60,030 nt of DNA from Streptomyces sp. 150FB (GTDB lineage: Bacteria > Actinomycetota > Actinomycetes > Streptomycetales > Streptomycetaceae), in contig NZ_JTHL01000001.1 in assembly GCF_000818195.1 (NCBI RefSeq), positions 9,188,621-9,248,650 on the forward strand. The letters are read 5' to 3'. The position numbers and the translations under genes were made by a program. This document shows, one piece after another, positions 1 to 8,269 of the stretch (within the stretch, counting starts at the first letter, position 1; every line of letters starts with the position of its first letter). Under the pieces are notes generated by a model. It was given only the letters and a program-made list of their open reading frames with translations. It was not told where the DNA came from and made no database searches.

Positions 1-1
1 G

Positions 2-286
2 GAGCGCCCGGGGCACGTCCGTCCGGATGCCGGGGAGGCCGAACTCGGCTACCTGTTCCTGCCGGAGGCCTGGGGACGCGGGTACGCCGCGGAGGCGTGC
101 GCGGCGGCACTCGACTGGTTCGCCGACACGCGTCCCGGCGAGCCGCTGGTGCTCTGCACCCAGACCGCCAACGACCGCGCGATGCGGCTCGCGGCGAAGC
201 TGGGGTTCACCGAGGTGGAGCGGTTCGAGGAGTACGGCGCCGAGCAATGGTTCGGCGTGTGGTCCCCGGCCGCTCCGTCCGGTTGA
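2..286 (+). CDS. GNAT N-acetyltransferase, C-terminal part (cut by window edge)
   Basis: The reading frame is open from the left edge and ends in TGA, leaving 94 residues of what must be a longer protein. The segment LGYLFLPEAWGRGYAAEA is the acetyl-CoA-binding motif of RimJ/RimL-like GNAT acetyltransferases (beta-4 followed by the pyrophosphate-binding R-G-Y/A loop). The later stretch NDRAMRLAAKLGF is the usual helix before the last strands. The substrate cannot be told from this half. It runs toward the multicopper oxidase gene, which is on the other strand and ends 53 bases away. The family assignment is secure; the role is not. Confidence 0.8.
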   Translation, partial: ERPGHVRPDAGEAELGYLFLPEAWGRGYAAEACAAALDWFADTRPGEPLVLCTQTANDRAMRLAAKLGFTEVERFEEYGAEQWFGVWSPAAPSG

Positions 287-339
287 GCTCGTACACCCTG
301 TCCAGGCTGATCACCGCGTGCGTCACCGATTGGCGCCCC

Positions 340-1866
340 TCATCCGACGTATTCGATGAGCTGCATCATTCCCCGGTCCTCGTGCTGGAGCTGATGGCAA
401 TGGACGAGAGCCCGCCCGGCGAAGTCCTTGAAGCGGACTCGCATGGTCACTGAGCCCGCCTTGTTGATGCCGACGGTGTCCTGCCAGACCGGGGTGTCGA
501 GGGGGCGGCCGTCGACGGCGGTGACCAGAAAGTGGTTGGTGTGCAGGTGAAACGGATGGTTGGCGTGGCCGGTCGAGTCGTTGTGGAGCGTCCATTCCTC
601 CGTCTCGCCGAGCCGGAGGGTGTGGTTGACGTACGTCGGGTCGAACCGGCCGTAGGTCGGATCCGCCGGGTCGGCCGGGTCACGGGTGGCCGGCGTCGCA
701 CCGTCACCGGTGATCCGGAACGCATGGCTGAAGGGCTGCCCGGGGAAGGCATCCGTGTCGCTGTGGAAGGTCAGGGAGCGACGCCGGGTCACTTCGCGCG
801 GGTCGATGAACGGGGCGGGACCCGGCAGATCGGTGGGCAGGTCCATCCGTACTCCGGCGCCGGACTGCACGGTCATGGTCGCCAGCAAGGTGTCGCCCGC
901 CATGATGCGGTAGTTGCCCGGGCGCTGCGCCCTGATCATGACGTCGGCGCGGTTGCCCATCGACAGGGTGACCCGGTCACGCTCGACGGTCCGGGTGAAG
1001 GCGACGCCGTCCATGGCGATCTGGTGCAGGGTGTGTCCCTCCACCTCGATCGGCAGGGCGGTGAACGCGGACGCGTTGACCAGCCGCCAGCGCTGCACCT
1101 CGCCCACGCGCAACCGCATCACCGGCTGGTAGTTGCCGTTCATGACGAACGTCGACTTGACCGCGCTGAGGTCTTCCTCGGCGCGCAGCTCGGGTACCTT
1201 CCCGTTGGAGATCTTGAGCTCACCGACACACATCACGATGTCGCTCGCGGCCGCGATCTCCGGAACCCGGTCGATCGCGCCTTCCACGATCAGTGCGCCC
1301 AGCAGACCGCTGGAGAGTTGCACGGCGGCTGATCCGTGCACATGCGGGTGGTACCAGAACGTACCGCCCTGGTGGTCGGAGGGAATCTCGATCCGGCTGC
1401 GGTAGCTCCTGGTGGTCAGGCCGTTGGCAGGATCGTAGGGGGCGAACTCACGGAAGACGTTGTCCGCGTTCCCGACGGGCGACACGTGCAGTCCATGGGT
1501 GTGCAGATTGAACGAATTGAACTTGTGCGGAATGTTGTGATCGCCGTGAGAATCCTGATCAGGGTTGGGCGGCAGATTGTTGATGTGCTCAAGGTCGAGC
1601 AGATCGCCCGGACGCACTCGCAGCGTCGGCCCGTTGACGTGCCCGTTGTAGAGCCGAAGATTGACGTTGCCGACCCCGGGGAGTACGCCACGGGTGAACG
1701 CGACCCGCAAGGTGGTCGACAGGACACCGTTCGCCGAGCGGATCAGCGGAGGTTGACGGAATGGCCGGGGCGCCGCCGACGCTCCGGGAGCGAGCATTAC
1801 GCCTCCGGCCAGGACGGGAACCGACGCCAGTAGCGCACGCCTGCTGATACCGCGTGATGAGTCCAC
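340..1866 (-). CDS. secreted multicopper oxidase (laccase/bilirubin-oxidase type)
   Basis: A 508-residue three-cupredoxin oxidase that oxidises phenolics or metal ions and reduces oxygen to water outside the cell. The N-terminus (SRRALLASVPVLAGG) is a twin-arginine signal, expected for a protein folded with copper before export. All four copper-ligand motifs are present in order: HTHG near residue 122, WYHPHVHG near 172, HPFHLHTNHF near 438 and HCHQLQHEDRGMM near 490. The Met after the last motif gives a type 1 site with a Met axial ligand. The start is a GTG with AGGGGTGA a few bases upstream; the next gene in this direction is 175 bases away. Whether it acts on lignin-type phenols or on Cu/Mn cannot be decided from sequence. 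Confidence 0.9.
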   Translation of the reverse strand: MDSSRGISRRALLASVPVLAGGVMLAPGASAAPRPFRQPPLIRSANGVLSTTLRVAFTRGVLPGVGNVNLRLYNGHVNGPTLRVRPGDLLDLEHINNLPPNPDQDSHGDHNIPHKFNSFNLHTHGLHVSPVGNADNVFREFAPYDPANGLTTRSYRSRIEIPSDHQGGTFWYHPHVHGSAAVQLSSGLLGALIVEGAIDRVPEIAAASDIVMCVGELKISNGKVPELRAEEDLSAVKSTFVMNGNYQPVMRLRVGEVQRWRLVNASAFTALPIEVEGHTLHQIAMDGVAFTRTVERDRVTLSMGNRADVMIRAQRPGNYRIMAGDTLLATMTVQSGAGVRMDLPTDLPGPAPFIDPREVTRRRSLTFHSDTDAFPGQPFSHAFRITGDGATPATRDPADPADPTYGRFDPTYVNHTLRLGETEEWTLHNDSTGHANHPFHLHTNHFLVTAVDGRPLDTPVWQDTVGINKAGSVTMRVRFKDFAGRALVHCHQLQHEDRGMMQLIEYVG

Positions 1867-2041
1867 GGATTCACCCCTACTCGTAAACGGCTAAATGTCG
1901 TTCAGCATGGCGAGCAGCCCATCGCTTCCACCGAACGACACGTTCCCGCACCCGGCCCTTCCCCCGATTGGCGCAGGGTGGACCGGGTTACTGCGCTCAG
2001 TTGCCCGAGGTTCCGGGCGACAAGGTGGAGGTGCCTGGGCG

Positions 2042-2392
2042 TCAGGAAGGTGATTCCATGAATTCCACGAGGACGGGGGCGTGGCTGAGGGCACGGTTCT
2101 TGGTGCTGTAGAGCAAGGTGACTGTCTCGTTCTCGTCGGCGAGGCGGCGCAGTTCATCAACTGCCGGATTGGCGTGCAGCTCGGCGACATAACGGCGAGA
2201 GAACTCGGCAAAGCGGTCAGGGCGATGCGAGAACCAGTGGCGCAGATCGGCGCTCGGCGCGATGTCCTTCAGCCACACATCAAGGGCGGCGCGTTCCTTG
2301 GATACGCCTCTGGGCCAGAGACGGTCGACAAGAATCCTCAGCCCGTCTTCGGGGACCGGGTCATCGTAGACTCGTTTGATGAGATAAGGCAC
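2042..2392 (-). CDS. DUF488 family protein
   Basis: A 116-residue protein of the DUF488 (YeaO-like) family. Recognisable blocks are IKRVYDDP at the start, RILVDRLWPRGVSK, WLKDIAPSADLRHWF and the C-terminal VTLLYSTKNRALSHA, in which family members show a conserved T-L-L/Y-S-x-K/R core. The biochemical role is not established. I chose the GTG at 2392 because it gives the family's usual N-terminus; the open frame extends about 23 codons further without homology. It follows the flavoenzyme gene on the same strand after about 100 bases, so the two may be co-transcribed. Confidence 0.8.
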   Translation of the reverse strand: MPYLIKRVYDDPVPEDGLRILVDRLWPRGVSKERAALDVWLKDIAPSADLRHWFSHRPDRFAEFSRRYVAELHANPAVDELRRLADENETVTLLYSTKNRALSHAPVLVEFMESPS

Positions 2393-2495
2393 GGGATCAT
2401 CATGGCATTCCGCGAGAGACGACGCTCGTTTCGAGACGCCGAAGAAATGACGGCGCCGCAATCGGGTTCGGTCCTGAACGCTTGTTGCGCAGGGC

Positions 2496-3515
2496 TCAAG
2501 AGCACAGCAACTGCGCGACGGCGAGAGCCGCGTCGGTGTCGGCGCTCGTCAGGTCGGCGTTGATGCGCGCTCCGGCCAGGGCGCCGGCGGCGGCGGAGGC
2601 TCCGACCTGGGCGGTCAGGTCAGTCGCGTTCCCCGCCACCCACACACCCCGAACGGACGTGGTGCCCGCCGTGCCGGTCGCGAAGTGGCTGCCCATGCCG
2701 CCCGGCAGGTCCAGCATCGGTAGATCCAGGCCGGCGACGCCGTCGGTGCGGGCCCGCACCGTGGTCGCGACCGCGAGGATCCGGCGGGGAACCACCTGAC
2801 CGTCGGTCAGCCGTACGCCCGCGATGCCGCCGTCCTCGGTGGACTCGACCGCGGCGACGGGGGTGTCCACGACGCGGATGCCGCGCGCGGCGAAGCGCGC
2901 GCGGGTGTCCTGGTCCAGGTCGGTGCCGCGAGTGAAGTAGACCAGGTCGTCGGTCAGTTGCCGGAACAGCAGCGCGTGGTGGATGGAGGCAGGGCCCACC
3001 GCCAGGATCCCGATGGCTTCGTCGCGTACCTCCCAGCCGTGGCAGTACGGGCAGTGGACCACGCCGTGCCCCCAGTGCTGCGCCAGCCCAGGAACGTCGG
3101 GCAGTACGTCACGCAACCCGGTGGCGACCAACAGCCGACGCGCCCGCAGAACGCTGCCGTCGGCCACAGTCACGGCAAAGCGCGGATCACCCTCGGCGGT
3201 CGGGCTGGCCGGGACAGCGGCGGTCACCTCGCCGGCCACGATCCGGCCGCCATAACGGCGTACTTCCTCCCGTCCGCGGCGCAGCAGTTCCGCCGGCGCG
3301 ATGCCCTCCAGGCCGAGCAGGCCGTGCACACCCTCGGCGGGTGCGTTGCGGGGCGTGCCGCTGTCGATCACGACGACCGAGCGGCGGGAGCGCGCGAGCA
3401 TCAGCGCGCCGTTCAACCCCGCGGCACCCCCGCCGATCACCACGCCGTCGACGGTCTCACGGGGCAGCTCGTCGGTCGCGTACTCAGTCGCGTACTCAGC
3501 AGTTCTCATAGACAT
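2496..3515 (-). CDS. thioredoxin-reductase-like FAD/NAD(P) oxidoreductase
   Basis: A 339-residue two-dinucleotide-domain flavoprotein. VVIGGGAAGLNGALMLARS near residue 25 is the FAD-binding Rossmann motif. CPYCHGWEVRDEAIGILAVG near 155-175 joins the redox-like CxxC segment to the NADPH-binding domain. The CPYCHGWE motif marks the branch of stand-alone TrxR-like proteins common next to small regulators, not the classical thioredoxin reductase (CATC). The natural electron acceptor is unknown. AAGGAAAGG lies 8-10 bases before the ATG. Close to the N-terminus a 12-base unit (gtcgcgtactca) is repeated twice, giving EYATEYAT. It is divergent from the XRE-cupin regulator, which probably controls it. 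Confidence 0.88.
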   Translation of the reverse strand: MSMRTAEYATEYATDELPRETVDGVVIGGGAAGLNGALMLARSRRSVVVIDSGTPRNAPAEGVHGLLGLEGIAPAELLRRGREEVRRYGGRIVAGEVTAAVPASPTAEGDPRFAVTVADGSVLRARRLLVATGLRDVLPDVPGLAQHWGHGVVHCPYCHGWEVRDEAIGILAVGPASIHHALLFRQLTDDLVYFTRGTDLDQDTRARFAARGIRVVDTPVAAVESTEDGGIAGVRLTDGQVVPRRILAVATTVRARTDGVAGLDLPMLDLPGGMGSHFATGTAGTTSVRGVWVAGNATDLTAQVGASAAAGALAGARINADLTSADTDAALAVAQLLCS

Positions 3516-3582
3516 GCGTGAGGCCTTTCCTTGCGGTGAGTGAGCCCTGAGCGGGCCCTTGTGCGTTCACAGTAAGCACGCT

Positions 3583-3602
3583 TTGCGCAAGGGGCATATA
3601 AT
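3583..3602 (+). promoter_or_regulatory. divergent promoter region of flavoenzyme and XRE-cupin gene
   Basis: A perfect TATAAT (3597-3602) lies 7 bases before the ATG of the XRE regulator, and there is no Shine-Dalgarno sequence, so the regulator mRNA is probably leaderless. TTGCGCAA (3583-3590) just upstream is an 8-bp palindrome that could be the regulator's operator. No convincing -35 box is seen at 16-18 bp. Confidence 0.5.
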
Positions 3603-3609
3603 ATTGCCT

Positions 3610-4203
3610 ATGACGCAAGAAGATGGCGAGCTGGACAGCCTGGTACGCAAGCGGATCCGCGCTCTTCGGGTGGCCCAGGGCTGGTCTCTCGACGAGCTGG
3701 CCGCCCGAGCCCGGCTCAGTCCCTCCACGCTCAGCCGGATCGAGACCGGCCGGCGCCGGCTGGCTCTGGATCAGCTCGCCACCCTCGCCCGTGCCCTGGA
3801 CACCTCGATCGATCAGCTCGTCGAGACAGCCGCGGACGAAGTGATCTCCAGTCCGGTGATCGATGCGGCCCACCAGTTGATGCGGTGGCCCGTACGGGCG
3901 GACCCGGGCATGACGGTCGTGCGTCAGCGGATGACGGAACCCCCGCCCGACAACCCGGCGCGTATGCGTGCCCATCCCGGCCGTGAGTGGCTCGTTGTCC
4001 TCTCCGGCACCGCGGCCCTGCTGCTGGGCAACCGCCGCTTTCGCGTGGAGACCAATCAGGCCGCGGAGTTCCCCACCATGCTTCCGCACGCCATCGGCGC
4101 CGAGGGCGGCCCGTGCGAGATCCTGGGGATCTTCGACCGCGACGCCCGCCGCGGGCACCAAAGCGGCGAGAGCGCAGGGGACGCCGCCGGGCCGTCGCAG
4201 TGA
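3610..4203 (+). CDS. XRE-family regulator with C-terminal cupin domain
   Basis: A 197-residue regulator. Residues about 10-66 form a classical XRE helix-turn-helix (RIRALRVAQGWSLDELAARA, LSPSTLSRIETGRR). Residues about 115-185 form a small cupin barrel of the type that senses a small ligand. This HutC-like layout is typical of one-component regulators of a neighbouring metabolic gene. The start is the ATG at 3610, since the codons upstream lie across the promoter. It is divergent from the thioredoxin-reductase-like gene, which is the most likely target together with itself. The ligand is unknown. Confidence 0.85.
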   Translation: MTQEDGELDSLVRKRIRALRVAQGWSLDELAARARLSPSTLSRIETGRRRLALDQLATLARALDTSIDQLVETAADEVISSPVIDAAHQLMRWPVRADPGMTVVRQRMTEPPPDNPARMRAHPGREWLVVLSGTAALLLGNRRFRVETNQAAEFPTMLPHAIGAEGGPCEILGIFDRDARRGHQSGESAGDAAGPSQ

Positions 4204-4341
4204 TACGAGCGCCGTGCGCGGCCGTCTCTCCTCGCCGCAGGTCGCGAGCCGCTTGCTGATTCAGCAGTCCACGCGGCCATTGCCTTGCCCATTCCGAAAG
4301 CGACGCTGCCGCAAGCCCATGATCCTCTTAGCGTGGGTGCC

Positions 4342-5232
4342 ATGACACACGCATCCCCGCACGCATCCCCGCACGCAGCGCACGACCAAGGTGCACCTAC
4401 GATCCACCAGCACGGACAGCAGCACGACACCGATGGGCAGGCGGAGATCCTCGACCTGGACGCGGAAGTGCTCGCCGAGCACAACGCCGCCATCACCGCA
4501 TGGCTGCCCGTCAGAGCCACCCCTCGTCACATCGTGGATCTGGGCTGCGGGACCGGAGCCGGCACTCTCACCCTGCTCAAGCGCTTCCCGGAGGCCGAGG
4601 TGACCGCCGTCGATTCCTCAACCAGCCATCTTCGCCGCCTGCTTGAGAAGGCCGAGTCGCAAGGGCCGGCCGGCCGCGTGCACACCGTTCAGGCCGACCT
4701 CGACACGGCCTGGCCCGAACTCGGCAGGCCCGATCTCGTGTGGGCGTCGGCTTCCATGCACCACATGGCCGACCCCGACCGCACTCTGCGACAGATCCAC
4801 GAGACGCTCACGCCAGGCGGGCTGTTCGCCCTCGTCGAACTGGCGGGCTTCCCGCGATTCCTGCCGGCTGACGCTCCAGCGGACCGGCCCGGCCTCGAGG
4901 AACGCTGCCACGCCGCACTCGACCATCACCACGCCGAGCACGTGCCCCACCGGGGCGCCGACTGGGGACCCAAACTGACCGCCGCCGGCTTCACCGTCGA
5001 GGGCGAACGCACCATCACAGTGAACCTCGGCCCGCCCCACACCGAGGCGGTCGGCCGCTACGCACTCAGCAGCCTGCGCCGCCTGCGTGGCAGTGTCACG
5101 GAGGCGCTGACGGTCGAAGACCTGGCCGCCCTCGACCAGTTGCTGAACACCGAGGGCCCTCACAGCATTCTGCGCCGCGACGACCTGACGGTACGGACCG
5201 AGCGCACCGTATGGGCGGCGCGACGCACCTGA
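4342..5232 (+). CDS. class I SAM-dependent methyltransferase
   Basis: A 296-residue methyltransferase with the SAM-binding motif I (VDLGCGTGAGTLTLL, about residue 60), an acidic loop at the end of strand 2 (VTAVDSS) and motif III/IV segments (DLVWASASMHHMADP, LTPGGLFALVEL). The N-terminus is histidine-rich (MTHASPHASPHAAH) because a 12-base unit is repeated in tandem; it may bind metal or be slippage without function. The ATG at 4342 is preceded by TAGCGT (4329-4334) with exactly 7 bases between and no ribosome site, so this message is probably leaderless. Substrate unknown; nearby genes give no strong hint. Confidence 0.85.
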   Translation: MTHASPHASPHAAHDQGAPTIHQHGQQHDTDGQAEILDLDAEVLAEHNAAITAWLPVRATPRHIVDLGCGTGAGTLTLLKRFPEAEVTAVDSSTSHLRRLLEKAESQGPAGRVHTVQADLDTAWPELGRPDLVWASASMHHMADPDRTLRQIHETLTPGGLFALVELAGFPRFLPADAPADRPGLEERCHAALDHHHAEHVPHRGADWGPKLTAAGFTVEGERTITVNLGPPHTEAVGRYALSSLRRLRGSVTEALTVEDLAALDQLLNTEGPHSILRRDDLTVRTERTVWAARRT

Positions 5233-5347
5233 GCAGGGCGTCGTCCACACGGCCGGAGCGCCTGCCCCAAGGGATTGTGGTCAGCCCCGCTGTACTGGCG
5301 GCGACTCCCACAGGCAACACGGCGCGCAGAGGGTCAGATCCGGCCCA

Positions 5348-5377
5348 TTGACACCTCGGGAACCGTCTCCATACTGG
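5348..5377 (+). promoter_or_regulatory. predicted sigma-70-type promoter of the arabinofuranosidase gene
   Basis: TTGACA (5348-5353) and TACTGG (5372-5377) are separated by 18 bases. Transcription would start near 5384 and leave about 270 bases of untranslated leader. The rest of the 423-base gap 5233-5655 holds no supported gene. Two copies of TCGAAC at about 5389 and 5408 could be part of an operator. Confidence 0.45.
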
Positions 5378-5655
5378 CACTCAGCATCTCGAACGAGTGA
5401 CGAAATATCGAACGGTGCGGGCAGTCGCCCTACCTCTCACGGCAGTTGGAGCGCATGTGCGGCGGGCGCCGCCTCCCTCCTCGGCGAGGGTGCCGCGCCC
5501 GGACAGACGTACCGGTCGAGGACCGCGTACTCGTTCAGCAGCCGATCCGGGCTCCGGTGGGTGCGGGTGCGGGTCGGAGCCTGCCCGCCGGACGGTCGTA
5601 ACGCGGCCAGGCTCCTCGCGGGCGGTGTCCCTTCGTGATCAAGAAGGAGATCAGA

Positions 5656-7860
5656 ATGGCAGAACTCTCACGGCGCGACGCCTTGCGACTGGTCGCACTG
5701 GCCACCGCCATCCCGGCGTTCCAGACAGCGGCTTCCCTTGCGTCACCTGCGCAAGCGGCCACGGCAGGCGGTGCGGCCACCGGCAACTCGGTCGCGGCGG
5801 CGACCGGTCACGCCTCCGGTCCGGCCCTCCCCGTCCCTGCCGCCTGGACCGTCAAGCCGTTCGCGAACGAGCAAGTGGCCCTCGCGCCCAGCCTGTTCAC
5901 GGTGAACCGTGACCGCGTGCTGAACTTCCTGCACGAATACCCTGCCGACCGGATGCTCGCTGTCTTCCGTATCAACGCCGGACTGGACACCCTCGGCGCT
6001 CGCCCGCCGGGCGGCTGGGAGACCGCCGACGGCAACCTTCGCGGCCACTACGCAGGGCACTTCCTCAGCGCCCTGGCCCTGGCCTACGCCGGCACCGGCA
6101 CCGCCGCCTACAAAACCAAGACCGACTACCTGGTCACCGCCCTCGGAGAGTGCCAGGAAGCGCTGAACGCGACAGTCGGCCAGGGCGATCCCGCCGCGCC
6201 CAGTCACGCCGGCTATCTGGCCGCGTATCCCGAGGCGCAGTTCATCCAGTTGGAGCAGTACGCCACCTACCCGACGATCTGGGCACCTTGGTACACGTGT
6301 CACATGATCATGAGGGGGCTGCTCGACGCCTACGAACACGCGGGAAACCAGCAGGCGTTGAGCATCGTGCTCGGCATGGCCGACTGGGCCCACAGCAGGC
6401 TCGGACACCTGCCCCGTACGCAGCTCGACCGGATGTGGAAGATCTACATCGCGGGCGAATACAACGCGATGCCGGTGGTGATGGCCGATCTCCACGCGCT
6501 CACCGGCAACGAGGACTATCTGACGACCGCCAAATGCTTCGACAACACGTATCTCTTCGAGGCGGCGGTCGCGGGCCAGGACACCATCGACGGGGAGCAC
6601 GCCAACCAGCACATCCCGCAGTACCAGGGCTACCTGGAGATCTTCGAACGGACCGGTGAGCGGCGGTACTTCACCGCCGCCAAGAACTTCTGGGACATGG
6701 TGGTGCCGCACCGCACCTACGCCGACGGAGGCATGGCGGGATCCGGGGAGATCTTCGGGGCCCGGGACGTCATCGCCGAGACCATACAGAAGGACAACGC
6801 GGAGACCTGCTGCGTCTACAACATGCTCAAGCTCAGCCGGAGCCTGTTCTTCCACACGGCCGATCCCAAGTACATGCAGTACTACGAGCGGGCCCTCTAC
6901 GGGCAGATCCTGTCCTCACGCAAGAACGCCGACAGTGACGACGACCCGCTGCTGACCTACTTCGTGCCGGTGAATCCCGGCGCGCGGCGTGCGTACGGGA
7001 ACATGGGTACCTGTTGCGGCGGCACCGGCCTCGAGTCACACGCGAAGTTCCAGGACTCCGTCTACTTCAGCTCCGTCGACGCAACGGCCCTCTACGTCAA
7101 CCTCTACCTCCCGTCCACACTGGACTGGCCGGAGAGGGGGCTGAGCATCACCCAGTCCACGAACTACCCCACGGACCCGGCCGGTACGAGCACCCTGACG
7201 GTGACCGGCAGCGCTGCCCTGGACCTCAAACTGCGAGTGCCGTACTGGGTCGAGCGCGGTTTCACGGTGCGGCTCAACGGCGTGGTGCAGAAGGTGAAGG
7301 CCACTCCCGGCACGTACGTCACGCTGAGCCGGCGCTGGCGGACCGGTGACACCGTCGAGATCGCCGCCCCGTTCACTCTGCGCATCGAGCGGGCCCTGGA
7401 CGACCCCGCGACGCAGAGCATCGCCTACGGTCCCGTCCCCCTGGTGATCGAGAGCTCAGCGACGAGCTACCAGAACCTGACGCTCTACCGGGACTATCCG
7501 CTCAGCCGCGACCTCAGCCGGGCCGTACGGCCAGGGGCGACGCCCATGACGTTCACCGCCAACGGCCTGACGCTGGTGCCGTTCTACCTGAACACCACCG
7601 CGAATTACCACATGTACTACCGGCGCGCGGAACCTGAGGTCGTCTTCGGCTCGACGGACACCGGCGTGGCGAACCGTGCCGGACGCGACGGCCGGACGTT
7701 CCTCGACGAGGTGTGGGACCAGGGGCCGTTCGCGCACCGGGCGGCCTTCATCCGCGCGGTCGCCGACGTCTCCTCGGAACGGTTCGGCGCGGGCGAACTC
7801 AGCCGCCAGGAGCGTCAGGCCCTCGTGGTGGCAGCGACCCGCGCGGACCTCCCGGCGTAG
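5656..7860 (+). CDS. secreted GH127/GH146-type beta-L-arabinofuranosidase (DUF1680)
   Basis: A 734-residue secreted glycosidase with an (alpha/alpha)6 barrel followed by beta domains. LSRRDALRLVALATAIPAFQ is a twin-arginine signal. Family landmarks are GGWETADGNLRGHYAGHFLS near residue 120, the Glu in NAETCCVYNMLKLSRSLF (about 385), and the Cys pair in GTCCGGTGLESHAKF (about 455). In this family a zinc-held cysteine acts as nucleophile with the Glu nearby. The CCxGTGxESH form resembles GH146 more than classical GH127. It should release L-arabinofuranose from arabinan or arabinoxylan side chains outside the cell. The start is the ATG at 5656, which has AAGGAG 6 bases upstream; the frame's first GTG at 5635 has none. 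Confidence 0.85.
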   Translation: MAELSRRDALRLVALATAIPAFQTAASLASPAQAATAGGAATGNSVAAATGHASGPALPVPAAWTVKPFANEQVALAPSLFTVNRDRVLNFLHEYPADRMLAVFRINAGLDTLGARPPGGWETADGNLRGHYAGHFLSALALAYAGTGTAAYKTKTDYLVTALGECQEALNATVGQGDPAAPSHAGYLAAYPEAQFIQLEQYATYPTIWAPWYTCHMIMRGLLDAYEHAGNQQALSIVLGMADWAHSRLGHLPRTQLDRMWKIYIAGEYNAMPVVMADLHALTGNEDYLTTAKCFDNTYLFEAAVAGQDTIDGEHANQHIPQYQGYLEIFERTGERRYFTAAKNFWDMVVPHRTYADGGMAGSGEIFGARDVIAETIQKDNAETCCVYNMLKLSRSLFFHTADPKYMQYYERALYGQILSSRKNADSDDDPLLTYFVPVNPGARRAYGNMGTCCGGTGLESHAKFQDSVYFSSVDATALYVNLYLPSTLDWPERGLSITQSTNYPTDPAGTSTLTVTGSAALDLKLRVPYWVERGFTVRLNGVVQKVKATPGTYVTLSRRWRTGDTVEIAAPFTLRIERALDDPATQSIAYGPVPLVIESSATSYQNLTLYRDYPLSRDLSRAVRPGATPMTFTANGLTLVPFYLNTTANYHMYYRRAEPEVVFGSTDTGVANRAGRDGRTFLDEVWDQGPFAHRAAFIRAVADVSSERFGAGELSRQERQALVVAATRADLPA

Positions 7861-8021
7861 GAAGGCGCGGCGCGGGGCGCCGGCCTGGTGCGTGGCGACG
7901 CCGCGACGCCGGTGCTGGGCCCCGTACGCGTCTTACGAGCAGGCACCCGGGACCGGTGCCCGGCAGCCAAGACACCCGATGAATCTGCGCTACGGGCAGT
8001 CGAGGCGCTGTGCGCAGACCC

Positions 8022-8051
8022 TTGACAGGGAACACGGGCAGGCCGAGGATT
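8022..8051 (+). promoter_or_regulatory. predicted promoter of the first beta-helix gene
   Basis: TTGACA (8022-8027), an 18-base spacer and AGGATT (8046-8051) sit in the 409-base gap 7861-8269. This gap has no supported gene. The leader would be about 210 bases and contains the hairpin at 8142-8171. Confidence 0.4.
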
Positions 8052-8141
8052 CACCAAACATCGGATGTAAGCGCAGGGGCGGCCAGGCAGTGCAGGCGAC
8101 TCCACCGCTCGCCTACCCGTTCGTCCGTTGACACCCGGGCC

Positions 8142-8171
8142 GGCGCCGAGGGCCCCAGGGCCCTCGACGCC
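8142..8171 (+). terminator. GC-rich hairpin in the leader of the beta-helix gene
   Basis: Fourteen bases (8142-8155) pair with 8158-8171 around a 2-base loop with one mismatch; the core is CGAGGGCCC/GGGCCCTCG. It may terminate transcription from the arabinofuranosidase gene or act as an attenuator or RNA stabiliser of the next gene. No U-tract follows, as is usual in Streptomyces. Confidence 0.4.
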
Positions 8172-8269
8172 GGTACGCCCTTGATGAGGATTCGCGCTGC
8201 CCGGCCTCCCCCACGCCCTCCCTCCGGTCAATCAGAAGCAGCTCGTCCGTACAAGGGAAGGACCCACCC

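Noticed and set aside
3475..3498. 12-base tandem repeat at the start of the flavoenzyme gene as a phase-variation tract
   Set aside because: The unit is a multiple of 3 and present only twice, so changes in copy number would not shift the frame.
8127..8132. A second TTGACA before the first beta-helix gene
   Set aside because: No -10-like sequence at 16-19 bases; the region after it forms the GC-rich hairpin instead.
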